The translations under genes were made by a program, and so were the position numbers. From Ruminococcaceae bacterium AM07-15 (GTDB lineage Bacteria; Bacillota; Clostridia; Oscillospirales; Butyricicoccaceae): a stretch of 64,000 bases of DNA. The stretch spans positions 62,001 through 126,000 of the forward strand of contig QUDE01000006.1 of the NCBI GenBank assembly GCA_003477405.1, written 5' to 3'. Each line of letters opens with the position of its first letter. Within the stretch, counting starts at the first letter, position 1. The notes below the pieces were generated by a model. It was not told the origin of the DNA and did not search any database. It worked only from the letters and a program-made list of their open reading frames with translations. This document shows positions 1-8,467 of the stretch, one piece after another.

Positions 1-45
1 GCTGGGCAACAGAACCAAGACTGGTTGGCTGCCATCCAGCATATA

Positions 46-78
46 AAAAGTCCCTCCTGATCAGGAGGGACTTTTTTT
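46..78 (-). terminator. Rho-independent terminator, S9 peptidase gene
   Basis: A perfect inverted repeat (AAAAAGTCCCTCCTGA / TCAGGAGGGACTTTTT) with A- and T-runs on both sides lies just beyond the S9 peptidase stop, so it can work in both directions. Bases 1-45 may be the 3' end of an unseen upstream gene on the + strand; no reading frame there can be assigned. Confidence 0.85.
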
Positions 79-138
79 CATGTTGATTTTGTGCGCTGCA
101 CCCGGGGCCGAAACACAATGGCCCGCAGAATGCTTCGC

Positions 139-2160
139 TTATTTTTCCATGATGTAGCCGAAGAGCCAGTCGTTGATCTCGTTCATCCGGCGGATACGAT
201 GCTTGGGCTTGCCGGAACGGGACAGCTCATGGTTTTCCCCGTGGAAGATGCACATTCTGGTGGGAACGCCCTTCAGCTGCAAAGCCGAATACATCTGGAT
301 GCCTTCGGGCAGCCAGCAGCGGTAGTCCTCATCGGAATGGATGAACAGGGTGGGAGTCTCGGCGTTCATGGCATACTGCAGGGGAGAAGCTCTCCACAGG
401 CCTTCCAGGTTGTTCCAAGGAGTAGCGCCGCCCATTTCACGCTGGCCGAACCAGGGGCCGATGTCGCACACGCCATAGAAGCTGACCCAGTTGGAGATGG
501 AACGCTGGGAAGCTGCCGCCTTGAACCGGTTGGTGTGGCCGATGATCCAGTTGGTCATAAAGCCGCCGTAGGAACCACCGGTGACGCCCAGCCGCTTCTC
601 GTCGATCTGGGGATATTTCTTCAGCACTTCATCGGTGAAGGCCATCAGGTCCTCATAGTCGATGGTGCCGTATTTGCCGCGGATGTCGGCAAATTCCTCG
701 CCCCGGGCGGAAGAACCTCTGGGGTTGCAGAAGAACACAAAGCTGCCGGCGCTGGCCATGACCTGCATCTCATGCATAAAGCCGCCGCAGTAGTTGGTGC
801 GGGGACCGCCGTGGATCTCCAGGATGCCGGGATACTTTTTCTTGTCGTCATAATCCATGGGCAGCAGCACAAAGCCGTCGATGCGCACGCCATCCTTGTT
901 CACAAAGGACAGAGGCTGAGGCTCGGCCACATACTTGTCTTTGAAGAAAGCGGTGTTGAACTGGCTCAGCTGCTTGTATTCGCCGTTCTCCACATTGACT
1001 TCATAGACTTCCTGGATCTTGGTGCCGTTGAGGCCCACGGTGAAGAACCGGCCTTCGCTGACGCCGAAGAAGTCCACACCAAAGGAAGGAGCGGTGATAT
1101 GATGCAGCTTCTTCTCGCCCCGCTTCAAAGAGCACAGGCCGCTGGTGTTGTCATAGGAGGTGACCAGATACAGCACGCCGTCCACGGCCTTCATGGAGTT
1201 GCCGCCGCCATAGCGCACATCGCAGCCGGTAGTGCAGCCCAATTCTTCGGGGATGCCTTCGTAAACAGCTTCCACCTTGCCGCACTTGAGGGACACGGCA
1301 TACAGGTTGTTGCCCGGGGCCGGATAACCGTCCTTGATGGGGTTGGCGCTGAAGACGATCTCCCCATGGGCGTTATCAAAGCAGAAATTGCCGATGCTGT
1401 AGGTGCCGTCTTCCACCAGGCAGCTGGTCTCTCCGGTCTCCACATCATAGAGATAGAGGGCGCTGCTCTGGCCCCGACGGGCGTTGAAGGTGTGGCCGGT
1501 GTAAGCCACCTTGCCGCACTTGGAGCAGAACTTCACGCCGCCCACATCAAACAGGGGCTCGGTGAGGGCCTGCAGCTTCTTTTTCTTGGCATTATAAAGA
1601 TAGATACGGTTGCGCTTTTTGTTGATAAAGCCCCGGCCGTTGAACCAGAAGGGCAGCTCATCCACCACTTCATAGTCCTTTTCCTCTTCCCAGGCCTTCT
1701 TGGCCGCCGCCAGCTTATCCCCCTTGAGGGCGGCAAAATCCGGACGGGCATTGTCAAACAAGGCAGAGATCAGATACAGATCCTTGCCCACTTTTTTGGC
1801 TGTGGCGCCGTTGAGAGGTACACGGAACAGCTCCTTGGCTTCGCCGCCCTCCAGGCTGATCTCATAAAAGACGGTGAGCATTTCGCCCTTCTGCACCTTT
1901 TTCTTGTCGCTTTCGGCCCGCACGCCGGGGAAAATCACCGATTTGGGGCTGTTGAAATCAAAGGAACGCTCGCTGTTGCCAGAGGTCAGCTGTCGGAAAG
2001 CGCCCTTCTTGGTGTTAAAGGCCCACAGGTTTGTGTAATAGCTGTTGCTTTCCACATCGGCCTGAGAAACGCAGAGCACACCATACTTTCCATCAGGAGA
2101 AAATTCCATGTTGGAGAGCATTTTGTAATTGGCAAAGTCAGGAACTTTGATCGGTTTCAT
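139..2160 (-). CDS. S9 family prolyl oligopeptidase / acylaminoacyl-peptidase
   Basis: Cytoplasmic serine peptidase of the S9C type that cleaves short peptides or N-acylated amino acids from them. The 673-residue protein has an N-terminal beta-propeller-like region with WD40/PD40-type repeats (first ~400 residues) and a C-terminal alpha/beta hydrolase domain. The nucleophile lies in GGSYGGF near residue 530, with the acid in HSDEDYR near 608 and the histidine in GENHELSR near 640. No signal peptide is visible. The start MKPIKVPDF is preceded by a GGAG site and a good promoter. It stands alone between a promoter and a terminator. With the two M20 enzymes nearby it fits peptide scavenging. Confidence 0.9.
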   Translation of the reverse strand: MKPIKVPDFANYKMLSNMEFSPDGKYGVLCVSQADVESNSYYTNLWAFNTKKGAFRQLTSGNSERSFDFNSPKSVIFPGVRAESDKKKVQKGEMLTVFYEISLEGGEAKELFRVPLNGATAKKVGKDLYLISALFDNARPDFAALKGDKLAAAKKAWEEEKDYEVVDELPFWFNGRGFINKKRNRIYLYNAKKKKLQALTEPLFDVGGVKFCSKCGKVAYTGHTFNARRGQSSALYLYDVETGETSCLVEDGTYSIGNFCFDNAHGEIVFSANPIKDGYPAPGNNLYAVSLKCGKVEAVYEGIPEELGCTTGCDVRYGGGNSMKAVDGVLYLVTSYDNTSGLCSLKRGEKKLHHITAPSFGVDFFGVSEGRFFTVGLNGTKIQEVYEVNVENGEYKQLSQFNTAFFKDKYVAEPQPLSFVNKDGVRIDGFVLLPMDYDDKKKYPGILEIHGGPRTNYCGGFMHEMQVMASAGSFVFFCNPRGSSARGEEFADIRGKYGTIDYEDLMAFTDEVLKKYPQIDEKRLGVTGGSYGGFMTNWIIGHTNRFKAAASQRSISNWVSFYGVCDIGPWFGQREMGGATPWNNLEGLWRASPLQYAMNAETPTLFIHSDEDYRCWLPEGIQMYSALQLKGVPTRMCIFHGENHELSRSGKPKHRIRRMNEINDWLFGYIMEK

Positions 2161-2266
2161 ACTGCTCAGTCTCCTTTTCCGGTTTTGAAAAAATCAATGG
2201 CTTTACGCCATGCAGGCAAGGCCTCCGCCTTATGGCAGAGCATCTTCCCTTTTTCCCGCTGCTTCT

Positions 2267-2295
2267 ATCATACCGCAGTCTGTGGAACTTGTCCA
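2267..2295 (-). promoter_or_regulatory. Sigma-A-type promoter of the S9 peptidase gene
   Basis: Reading on the minus strand, TGGACA (2290-2295), a 17-bp spacer and TATGAT (2267-2272) give a good vegetative promoter about 105 bp before the start codon. Confidence 0.6.
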
Positions 2296-2302
2296 CGAAA
2301 TC

Positions 2303-2332
2303 TTGCCAAAACCCTGAATTTTAGTGTATATT
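2303..2332 (+). promoter_or_regulatory. Sigma-A-type promoter of the mscS-like gene
   Basis: TTGCCA (2303-2308), 18-bp spacer, TATATT (2327-2332), about 50 bp before the mscS-like start. It is divergent from the S9 peptidase promoter. Confidence 0.6.
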
Positions 2333-2381
2333 ATGAAAGAATCCACCGCAATTTTTGGTTGAATCGAAAGGAGAAAAACCA

Positions 2382-3194
2382 TTGACCAACCTGGAACCCC
2401 TTTTCAAGACCCTCTCCCGCCTGAGCATAGACACCCTTCTGCGGGGAGCGATTCTGATCCTAGTGGGCTATGTGCTCATCCGCCTTGTCCTCAAACTTCT
2501 GCGTCGGGCTTTGAACCGCACCAGCCTAGATGCCCACATTGCCCACACCCTTATCACCGCCTGCCGCCTGGTGCTCTATTTCATCTTACTTACCATGGTC
2601 ATGGGGCAGCTGGGCATTTCCTCCACATCCCTTGTCACTTTGCTGGGTGTATTCGGCCTGGCTCTGTCCCTGGCTTTGCAGGACACCCTTTCCAACATCG
2701 CCGGCGGACTGTTTGTCCTCTACACCAAGCCCTTTAAGGTGGGAGATTATGTGGAGCTTTGGGGCGTGGAAGGCACGGTGCAGCTCATCGGCTTTATCCA
2801 CACCACCCTCACCACCATCGACAACAAGCTGATCTATGTGCCCAATGGCCAGCTGAGCAAGGACAAGATCATCAACTATTCCGCCGAAGGCCGCCGCCAG
2901 CTGGAAATGACAGTGGGTATCGGCTATGAGGACGACTCTGCCGCGGCCCGCCAGCTCATCGAGCAGGTGGTCTCCGCCGATCCCCGGATAGACAAGACAG
3001 AGCCGGTGTTTGTGAAAGTGTGGGAACTGGGAGACAACGCCGTCATTCTGCGCATCCGGGCCTGGGTCCCCGGTGGGGATATGATCCCTGCCCGCTGTGA
3101 TCTGTATGAGGCCATCAAAGACGCTTTGCAGAAAAATGGCTTCCATATCCCCTATCCCCAGCGTCAGCTCCATTTCCCGGAAAAAGCACTGTAA
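2382..3194 (+). CDS. Small-conductance mechanosensitive channel, MscS family
   Basis: Membrane channel that opens under hypo-osmotic stress. The 270-residue protein has three predicted membrane helices (about residues 15-35, 55-75, 80-105); the last is the Gly/Ala-rich pore helix followed by the typical GLALSLALQDTLSNIAGG and KPFKVGDYVEL segments, then a cytoplasmic beta and alpha/beta domain. I chose TTG at 2382 because AAAGGAG (2367-2373) lies 8 bases upstream; the in-frame TTG at 2355 would place this site inside the gene. Length fits short MscS homologues. Transcribed alone and ended by a bidirectional terminator. Confidence 0.92.
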   Translation: MTNLEPLFKTLSRLSIDTLLRGAILILVGYVLIRLVLKLLRRALNRTSLDAHIAHTLITACRLVLYFILLTMVMGQLGISSTSLVTLLGVFGLALSLALQDTLSNIAGGLFVLYTKPFKVGDYVELWGVEGTVQLIGFIHTTLTTIDNKLIYVPNGQLSKDKIINYSAEGRRQLEMTVGIGYEDDSAAARQLIEQVVSADPRIDKTEPVFVKVWELGDNAVILRIRAWVPGGDMIPARCDLYEAIKDALQKNGFHIPYPQRQLHFPEKAL

Positions 3195-3202
3195 AAAACG
3201 AC

Positions 3203-3236
3203 AAAAAGGAGACAGGCTGGAGCCTGTCTCCTTTTT
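3203..3236. terminator. Bidirectional terminator between mscS-like gene and M20 hydrolase
   Basis: AAAAAGGAGACAGGCT, 2-base loop, AGCCTGTCTCCTTTTT: a perfect stem with T-runs in both directions, between convergent genes. Confidence 0.9.
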
Positions 3237-3247
3237 CAACTTCAAAG

Positions 3248-4432
3248 TTATTTATGCTCTTTCAGCCATTCAATGGCGCACTGGGTGTACACAGCCGCAC
3301 CATAGGGCAGAGCGTCCTCGCTGAACAGGACTTTGGGGTTGTGGTTGGAAATCCGCTTGGTTTTGTCATCCACACCGGCGCCCAACCAGAAGATCTGGCT
3401 GGGGACTTTTTCGCCAAAATAGGCAAAGTCCTCGGAACCGGTGGCCCGGCTCTTTTTGGGGATCATCCGATCCTGTCCCACCACATCGGCAGCATAGCGC
3501 ACCACTTCGTCGGTGAACTCAGGATCGCAGTACATGGCGGGAGAGGAGAAGAGCCACTCCACTTCGGCGTCGCCGCCAAAGACCCGAGCGGTGCCCACGC
3601 TGATTTCCTCCACACGCTGGCGGAGATGATTGATCAGCTCGGCGTTAAAGCCCCGCATGGTGCCATTGAGCACGCCTTCCGAGGGGATCACATTGGTAGC
3701 CCCATCGCCGAAGAGCATAGAGCCCACGGTGAGGGTGCACTGCTCGGCCGGATTGACCTCCCGGGCCAGCAGCTCCTGGAGAGCCAGATAGATATGTACC
3801 CCGATGTTGATGGGGGAAATACCGCTGTTGGGAGCAGCGCCATGGCATCCCTTGCCCTTTACATGGATGCTGAAGCCATCGGCGGAACCCATGGTCAGGC
3901 CCTTGCCGTAGTCCAGGGTGCCCACATCGGCCATGGAGCCCACATGAATGGCAAAAGCGGCGTCCACACGGGGATTCTCCAGCACACCGGCCTCGATCAT
4001 AGCCTTTGCGCCGCCAAAGGTCTCTTCGTTGGGCTGGAAGCAGATCTTCACAGTGCCTTCGATCTCGTCCTCGTGCTCTTTCAGCAGCTTGGCTGCACCC
4101 AGCAGCATGGCCATATGCAGGTCATGGCCGCAGGCGTGCATGGCGCCGGGATTCTCCGAAGAAAATTCCAGTCCGGTGTCCTCGGGCATGGGCAGCGCGT
4201 CCATATCACCCCGGATCAGGATGCACTTGCCGGGCTTTTTGCCTCCGGCCAGCACCACCAGACCGCACTGGCAGATCTCCTGCACCTGGTAACCCATGTC
4301 TTCCAGCTGGGCTTTCACATATTTCACGGTCTCAAACAGCTCGTTGCGCACTTCCGGATGACGATGGAAATGCCGCCGGTTTTCCACCAGCTCGGGGACC
4401 AGCTGATTGGCCCGTTCCAGATATTTGTTCAT
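3248..4432 (-). CDS. M20 family amidohydrolase (N-acyl-L-amino acid hydrolase type)
   Basis: Metal-dependent hydrolase of the M20D / IAA-amino acid hydrolase family, releasing an L-amino acid from an N-acyl or peptide conjugate in the cytoplasm. At 394 residues it is normal length. Visible metal-site features are GDMDALP (75-81), ACGHDLHM (100-107, Cys101 and His103/His106) and the acidic pair in PNEETFGG (Glu136-Glu137), followed by the dimerisation domain with KGKGCHGAAPNSGISP. The start MNKYLERANQ has GGGAGG upstream. An extended -10 (TGATATAAT) on the minus strand near 4480-4490 may be its promoter. The acyl group cannot be predicted. Confidence 0.88.
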   Translation of the reverse strand: MNKYLERANQLVPELVENRRHFHRHPEVRNELFETVKYVKAQLEDMGYQVQEICQCGLVVLAGGKKPGKCILIRGDMDALPMPEDTGLEFSSENPGAMHACGHDLHMAMLLGAAKLLKEHEDEIEGTVKICFQPNEETFGGAKAMIEAGVLENPRVDAAFAIHVGSMADVGTLDYGKGLTMGSADGFSIHVKGKGCHGAAPNSGISPINIGVHIYLALQELLAREVNPAEQCTLTVGSMLFGDGATNVIPSEGVLNGTMRGFNAELINHLRQRVEEISVGTARVFGGDAEVEWLFSSPAMYCDPEFTDEVVRYAADVVGQDRMIPKKSRATGSEDFAYFGEKVPSQIFWLGAGVDDKTKRISNHNPKVLFSEDALPYGAAVYTQCAIEWLKEHK

Positions 4433-4637
4433 TGGTCAATTCCTCCCTTTCTGAAAAGGCCCTGAAAGGCCATATTCACCGTTCTTTATTATATCAAACC
4501 TGTCCCCGGAGGCGGTGCCAAAAAAATTGGCCTATTTTCGTGCATTTTGCCCGATGCCCTGCAACAGAGTCCCCTGTGCAAATCGCCGGAAAAACGGCCT
4601 TCCACTTCACCGATTTGTCAAAAAGTCCGGAGGGTTA

Positions 4638-4666
4638 TTGAAATCCCCGAAAGCGGCGTTTATACT
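4638..4666 (+). promoter_or_regulatory. Sigma-A-type promoter of AbgB-like gene
   Basis: TTGAAA (4638-4643), 17-bp spacer, TATACT (4661-4666), 52 bp before the start codon at 4718. This is one of the best vegetative promoters in the window. Confidence 0.7.
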
Positions 4667-4717
4667 GTATTCGTTGGTTTGTGTCCCAAAAATCTTATAT
4701 AAAGGTGGTAATGCCCC

Positions 4718-6169
4718 ATGAATAAGGCGGAAGCGATCCGCGTCATCGACGAAAAGCAGGCCCTTTTGGACGATGTGAACGACAGCATCTGGGAATATGC
4801 CGAAACTGCTTTCCAGGAATTCAAGTCCATGGATAAGCTCTGCGAAGCGCTGGAGCAGGAAGGTTTCAAAGTGGAAAAGGGCGTGGGGGATATTCCCACC
4901 GCATTCACCGGCACCTATGGCCATGGCAAACCGGTCATCGGCCTTCTGGGCGAGTTTGACGCTCTGTCCGGCCTGAGCCAGGTGGGCGGCTGCCCGGAAA
5001 AGAAAGCCCTGGTTCCCGGCGCTGCCGGTCACGGCTGCGGCCACAACTGCCTGGGCACCGCTTCTCTGGCGGCGGCCATTGCTGTGAAAAACTATCTGGA
5101 GCACAATCCCCAGGTTTCCGGCACTGTGATTTATTTCGGCTGCCCCGGTGAAGAAGGCGGCTCGGGCAAGGCTTTCATGGCCCGGGAAGGCGTCTTCAAA
5201 GATCTGGACGCCGCCATCACCTGGCATCCCGCCAGCACCAACAATGTGACCAGCGGCTCCTCCCTGGCCAACTACCAGGTGAAATACCGCTTCTATGGCA
5301 CCTCGGCCCATGCCGCAGGCGATCCCCATCTGGGCCGCTCTGCTCTGGATGCTGTGGAGCTGATGAATGTGGGCGTGCAGTTTTTGCGGGAGCATATGAT
5401 TGATGAAGCCCGGGTTCACTATGCCATTCTGGATGCTGGCGGATATTCCCCCAATGTGGTGCAGCCCTATGCCGAAGTGCTCTACCTGATCCGCTCTCCC
5501 AAGAACTCCCAGGTGGAAGAGCTGTATCAGCGGGTGAACAAGATTGCCCAGGGCGCTGCTCTGATGACCGAGACCCGCATGGAGATGGAATTCATCAAAG
5601 GCTGCTCCAACACCATTCCCAACAATGTGCTGGAAGCTCAGCTGTATGAAAACTTCAAGGAGATCGGCGTGCCCAAGTACACCCCGGAAGAGCATGAATT
5701 TGCCCGCCAGATTATCGCCCATTACGAAGCCGGTCCCAACGCCATGGACGGTGCTGCCGGCACCACCAAGGCCTGGGGCAAGGAGCTGGCCGAGTACCAG
5801 GCCGAGCACGGTGTCTCTCTCAACGACTTCCTGCTGTCCCTCCAGTCCTATGACAAGGCCAGCGCCGGTTCCACCGATGTGGGCGATGTGAGCTGGAACT
5901 GCCCCACCGCGCAGATCCATGTGGTGACCACCGCCGCCAAGACCCCGGGCCATTCCTGGCAGTTCACCTCCTGCAACCGCACTTCCATCGCTCACAAGGG
6001 CGTGAATTGTGCCGGTAAGGTCATGGGCGCCACTGTCATCGACCTGATCGAAAACCCGGAGATCATCAAGAAAGCAAATGAAGAGTTCCTGGAGCGTCTG
6101 GAAGGGGAAACCTACAAGTGCCCCATCCCCGCAGGCATCAAGCCCCAGGCCATCAACCCCAAAAAATAA
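4718..6169 (+). CDS. M20 family amidohydrolase, AbgB-like
   Basis: Member of the M20 branch that includes AbgB, the p-aminobenzoyl-glutamate hydrolase B subunit (family inference; the true substrate may be another aminoacyl-amide). The 483 residues match the family length. Seen are LLGEFDALSGLSQ, the Gly-rich metal segment GAAGHGCGHNCLGTA, the acidic pair in CPGEEGGSGKAFM, TWHPASTNNV and the lid-domain motif GTSAHAAGDPHLGRSALDA. AAAGGTGG lies upstream of ATG 4718. Own promoter and terminator, so a single-gene unit. Second M20 enzyme in 3 kb, divergent from the first. Confidence 0.88.
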   Translation: MNKAEAIRVIDEKQALLDDVNDSIWEYAETAFQEFKSMDKLCEALEQEGFKVEKGVGDIPTAFTGTYGHGKPVIGLLGEFDALSGLSQVGGCPEKKALVPGAAGHGCGHNCLGTASLAAAIAVKNYLEHNPQVSGTVIYFGCPGEEGGSGKAFMAREGVFKDLDAAITWHPASTNNVTSGSSLANYQVKYRFYGTSAHAAGDPHLGRSALDAVELMNVGVQFLREHMIDEARVHYAILDAGGYSPNVVQPYAEVLYLIRSPKNSQVEELYQRVNKIAQGAALMTETRMEMEFIKGCSNTIPNNVLEAQLYENFKEIGVPKYTPEEHEFARQIIAHYEAGPNAMDGAAGTTKAWGKELAEYQAEHGVSLNDFLLSLQSYDKASAGSTDVGDVSWNCPTAQIHVVTTAAKTPGHSWQFTSCNRTSIAHKGVNCAGKVMGATVIDLIENPEIIKKANEEFLERLEGETYKCPIPAGIKPQAINPKK

Positions 6170-6181
6170 ACAGAGTACATC

Positions 6182-6212
6182 AAAAAACGGCTTCCCGAGG
6201 GAAGCCGTTTTT
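6182..6212 (+). terminator. Terminator of AbgB-like gene
   Basis: AAAAAACGGCTTCCC / GGGAAGCCGTTTTT, directly after the stop codon at 6169. The structured repeat begins 2 bases later. Confidence 0.88.
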
Positions 6213-6213
6213 A

Positions 6214-6354
6214 CATGTCGAAAAAGTGACTTTCGCCACTTTTTCGAATTTTTGCAAGGGGCTGCGTGCACGCCTTTGGCGCACACTTGTCCCTTGAGAA
6301 GTGCAAAAACCGACGCACAGGTCGCCGGTTTTTGCGAATTGATTAAGGGTAGTA
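6214..6354 (+). repeat. 141-bp structured intergenic repeat, copy 1
   Basis: This segment aligns without gaps to the reverse complement of 31021-31161 with 12 differences in 141 positions (counted by eye), and similarity stops sharply at both ends. It contains three potential stems: GTCGAAAAAGTG/CACTTTTTCGA; TTTTTGCAAGGG with CCCTTG and CAAAAA, enclosing a CGCC-TTT-GGCG hairpin; and CAAAAACCG/CGGTTTTTG. The last two compete for the same CAAAAA strand. It lies 45 bases after a stop codon, in the sense direction. It could be a structured RNA element, an attenuator-like 3' UTR or a small palindromic mobile element. Confidence 0.8.
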
Positions 6355-6432
6355 CGCAATTTCCTATGACTATACAGGTTTTGGACAATCTAAAATAATC
6401 GCTTTTCCAGGGAAATCTATTTTGACATATTT

Positions 6433-7221
6433 TTATTTTTCTCCCAGCTTGGGCAGACGCAGGGCCAGGAGCCAGGCGCCGCTGAGAAGCAGGAAAGCTC
6501 CCAGGGACAAAAGATCCCCCACGGTAAAATGGATGTGCCCCTGGGTGAAGGCCGGCAGCAAATTGTCGCTGCACAGCACAGTGACCAGCAGATAGATGCT
6601 GCTCAAAGAGGCAAAGAACACCAGCCGGGGACGATCCTTGCCAAAGAAAAAGGCCGCCGCGCCATACAAAGTGAACATCACGGCGATATAAGCAAAGAGC
6701 TCTGTGGCAAAACTATACACCAAGGGGTTTGCATTGTTGTCCCGATAAAACACCAAAAGGGAAAAAGCACTGTAAAACACGGGAAGCAGCAGACATACCT
6801 TGGCCCCTTCTCCCTCTTTGTTTTTGGCCAGCAGCCCGGCCAGAAGACCGCCGCCGCACAGCAGCGCCGCCAGTGCCTTCACCAATGTGAGAGCCCCGGC
6901 TTTTTCTCCGGCCAGAGAGAAGAAATAGGCTCCGCCGGACAGAACAAACAGCAGCGCCGCCCCGGCCCCCAACAGCCGGTAGCCCATGGCCCCAGGCCCT
7001 TTGATCTCCATTTTGCCCTCTTTCCCCAAAATGACACTGGCAGCCAGAAACAACAGCGCCATCAAAGCCGCAAAAAAATAGATCCCATAGATCCAGCTGT
7101 GGGAGGACGCAATGCCGGTCTGAGGGTCCACCGTTTTTTCCACCATCTGATACCGGAAAAAAGCGGTGATGAGCCCGGCTATCACAGGGGGCAAAAACAA
7201 AAGCAATTTCTTTATTTTCAT
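6433..7221 (-). CDS. Uncharacterised polytopic membrane protein
   Basis: 262 residues, almost wholly hydrophobic, with about eight predicted membrane helices separated by short loops; the N-terminus MKIKKLLLFLPPVIAG begins with a helix that could act as signal anchor, and the C-terminus ends in charged LPKLGEK. No catalytic motif or known transporter signature is recognisable. The start has GAAGGAG a few bases upstream on the minus strand. It is convergent with the AbgB-like gene and divergent from spoIID. I cannot assign a function. Confidence 0.7.
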   Translation of the reverse strand: MKIKKLLLFLPPVIAGLITAFFRYQMVEKTVDPQTGIASSHSWIYGIYFFAALMALLFLAASVILGKEGKMEIKGPGAMGYRLLGAGAALLFVLSGGAYFFSLAGEKAGALTLVKALAALLCGGGLLAGLLAKNKEGEGAKVCLLLPVFYSAFSLLVFYRDNNANPLVYSFATELFAYIAVMFTLYGAAAFFFGKDRPRLVFFASLSSIYLLVTVLCSDNLLPAFTQGHIHFTVGDLLSLGAFLLLSGAWLLALRLPKLGEK

Positions 7222-7360
7222 GTTGAAATACTCCTTCTTCTGGGTCTTTCCAATACTTTAAGCAGTACCATCATAGCACAAAGGCGGCAAAAAGAACAGG
7301 GATATCTGCCTTCCCTTCGGAATAAATATGGGAAAAGGACCTGGAAAGGAGGAACTTGCC

Positions 7361-8395
7361 ATGAAACGATCTCTGCTCACAGCCTGCGCCGCATTGGCGC
7401 TGGTTTATGCTCTTCCCCTGTGCACTCTGGGGCTGGAGGGAGGCGAAAAAGAAGAAAATCCCCCCGCTTCTCCCTCTGCGGAGACGGCCGCCCAACCCAC
7501 CGCTTCTCCGGAAGAAACGGGAGAAAGCTACGATGAGCGTGTTCACATCACCCTTTTGCGGGACGGGCAGGTGGAAGAGCTGGCCCTGGGAGATTATCTG
7601 GAGGGCGTGCTGGCCGCCGAGATGCCCGCCAGCTTTCCCCCGGAAGCACTGAAAGCCCAGGCGGTAGCCGCTCGGACTTACACCCTGTACAAACTCAACG
7701 CCTATGAACAAGGGGTGGCCATCCCTGACACCCACCAGGGCGCCCAGCTCTGTGACGACTTCACCCATTGCAAAGCCTATGTGAATCTGGAAGAAAATCA
7801 GCAGACCCTGTGGGGGGATCAGGCCCAGGAATACCGGGAGGCCATCCGGGAAGCGGTGGAAAGCACCGACGGCATGGTGGTCACCTATGAGGGCCAGGCC
7901 ATCGCCGCCGTGTTCCATGCCGCTTCCAGCGGCAAGACCGAAGACGCTTTGGATGTATGGGGCCAAAGCCATCCTTATCTGGTGAGCGTGGACAGCCCTG
8001 GTGAAGAAGCCTGCCCCAACTACTATGGCACCGTTTCCATCACCCCCCAGGAGTTTGCCCAAAAGTTCTGGGAAAAGCATCCGGAAGCCAACTTCAACGA
8101 TCCTCCTCAAGGCTGGTTCCGGGCTTCCCAACGCAGCCAGACCGGCGGGATCATCCATGTGCTGGTGGGAGGCGTGCGGGTAAGCGGCTCTGAGATCCGC
8201 ACCCTTTTGGGGCTCAATTCCACAAACTTCACCCTTCAGGCCAGTGACAGCGCCCTGGTGTTTTCCACCGTAGGCTATGGCCACGGCGTGGGAATGAGCC
8301 AATACGGCGCCCGGGAGTTAGCTCTGAAAGGCAAGACCTTTGATGAGATCCTCAAATGGTACTATAAAGGCACGGAAATTTTGCTGCAAAATTAA
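7361..8395 (+). CDS. spoIID: Stage II sporulation protein D (SpoIID/LytB), engulfment lytic transglycosylase
   Basis: Mother-cell membrane enzyme that cuts glycan strands during engulfment. ATG 7361 follows AAAGGAGG (7345-7352); the protein is 344 residues. It begins with a signal anchor (residues 1-24), then a Pro/Ala/Glu-rich linker, then the SpoIID domain with LGDYLEGVLAAEMPASFPPE, where Glu87 matches the known catalytic glutamate, QAVAARTYTLYK, and the C-terminal GYGHGVGMSQYGA motif. A weak sigma-E-like site can be read upstream (CAATACT 7251-7257, 14-bp spacer, CATAGCAC 7272-7279), but it is not convincing. It is followed by spoIIQ, the order seen in other Clostridia. Confidence 0.93.
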   Translation: MKRSLLTACAALALVYALPLCTLGLEGGEKEENPPASPSAETAAQPTASPEETGESYDERVHITLLRDGQVEELALGDYLEGVLAAEMPASFPPEALKAQAVAARTYTLYKLNAYEQGVAIPDTHQGAQLCDDFTHCKAYVNLEENQQTLWGDQAQEYREAIREAVESTDGMVVTYEGQAIAAVFHAASSGKTEDALDVWGQSHPYLVSVDSPGEEACPNYYGTVSITPQEFAQKFWEKHPEANFNDPPQGWFRASQRSQTGGIIHVLVGGVRVSGSEIRTLLGLNSTNFTLQASDSALVFSTVGYGHGVGMSQYGARELALKGKTFDEILKWYYKGTEILLQN

Positions 8396-8418
8396 AATAT
8401 TTCTCTCCGCCCCGGTTG

Positions 8419-8448
8419 GTATAGTCTCTCCCAGGGAAGGCAATACTA
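8419..8448 (+). promoter_or_regulatory. Sigma-F-type forespore promoter of spoIIQ
   Basis: GTATA (8419-8423), 15-bp spacer, GGCAATACTA (8439-8448). This fits the Bacillus sigma-F consensus GYATA / GGnnAnAnTR at every defined position. It lies in the short gap between spoIID and spoIIQ, so spoIIQ would be read separately in the forespore. Confidence 0.8.
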
Positions 8449-8467
8449 CAGGCGGAGGTGCTACAAT

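Noticed and set aside
91..2385. Long + strand open frame (764 residues) opposite the S9 peptidase, and similar long frames opposite other genes (4607-6574 minus, 13699-15957 minus, 47153-49369 plus, 59359-61605 minus)
   Set aside because: They are antisense shadows of high-GC genes with clear family motifs; composition is His/Gln/Gly/Val-rich with no recognisable domain or proper start.
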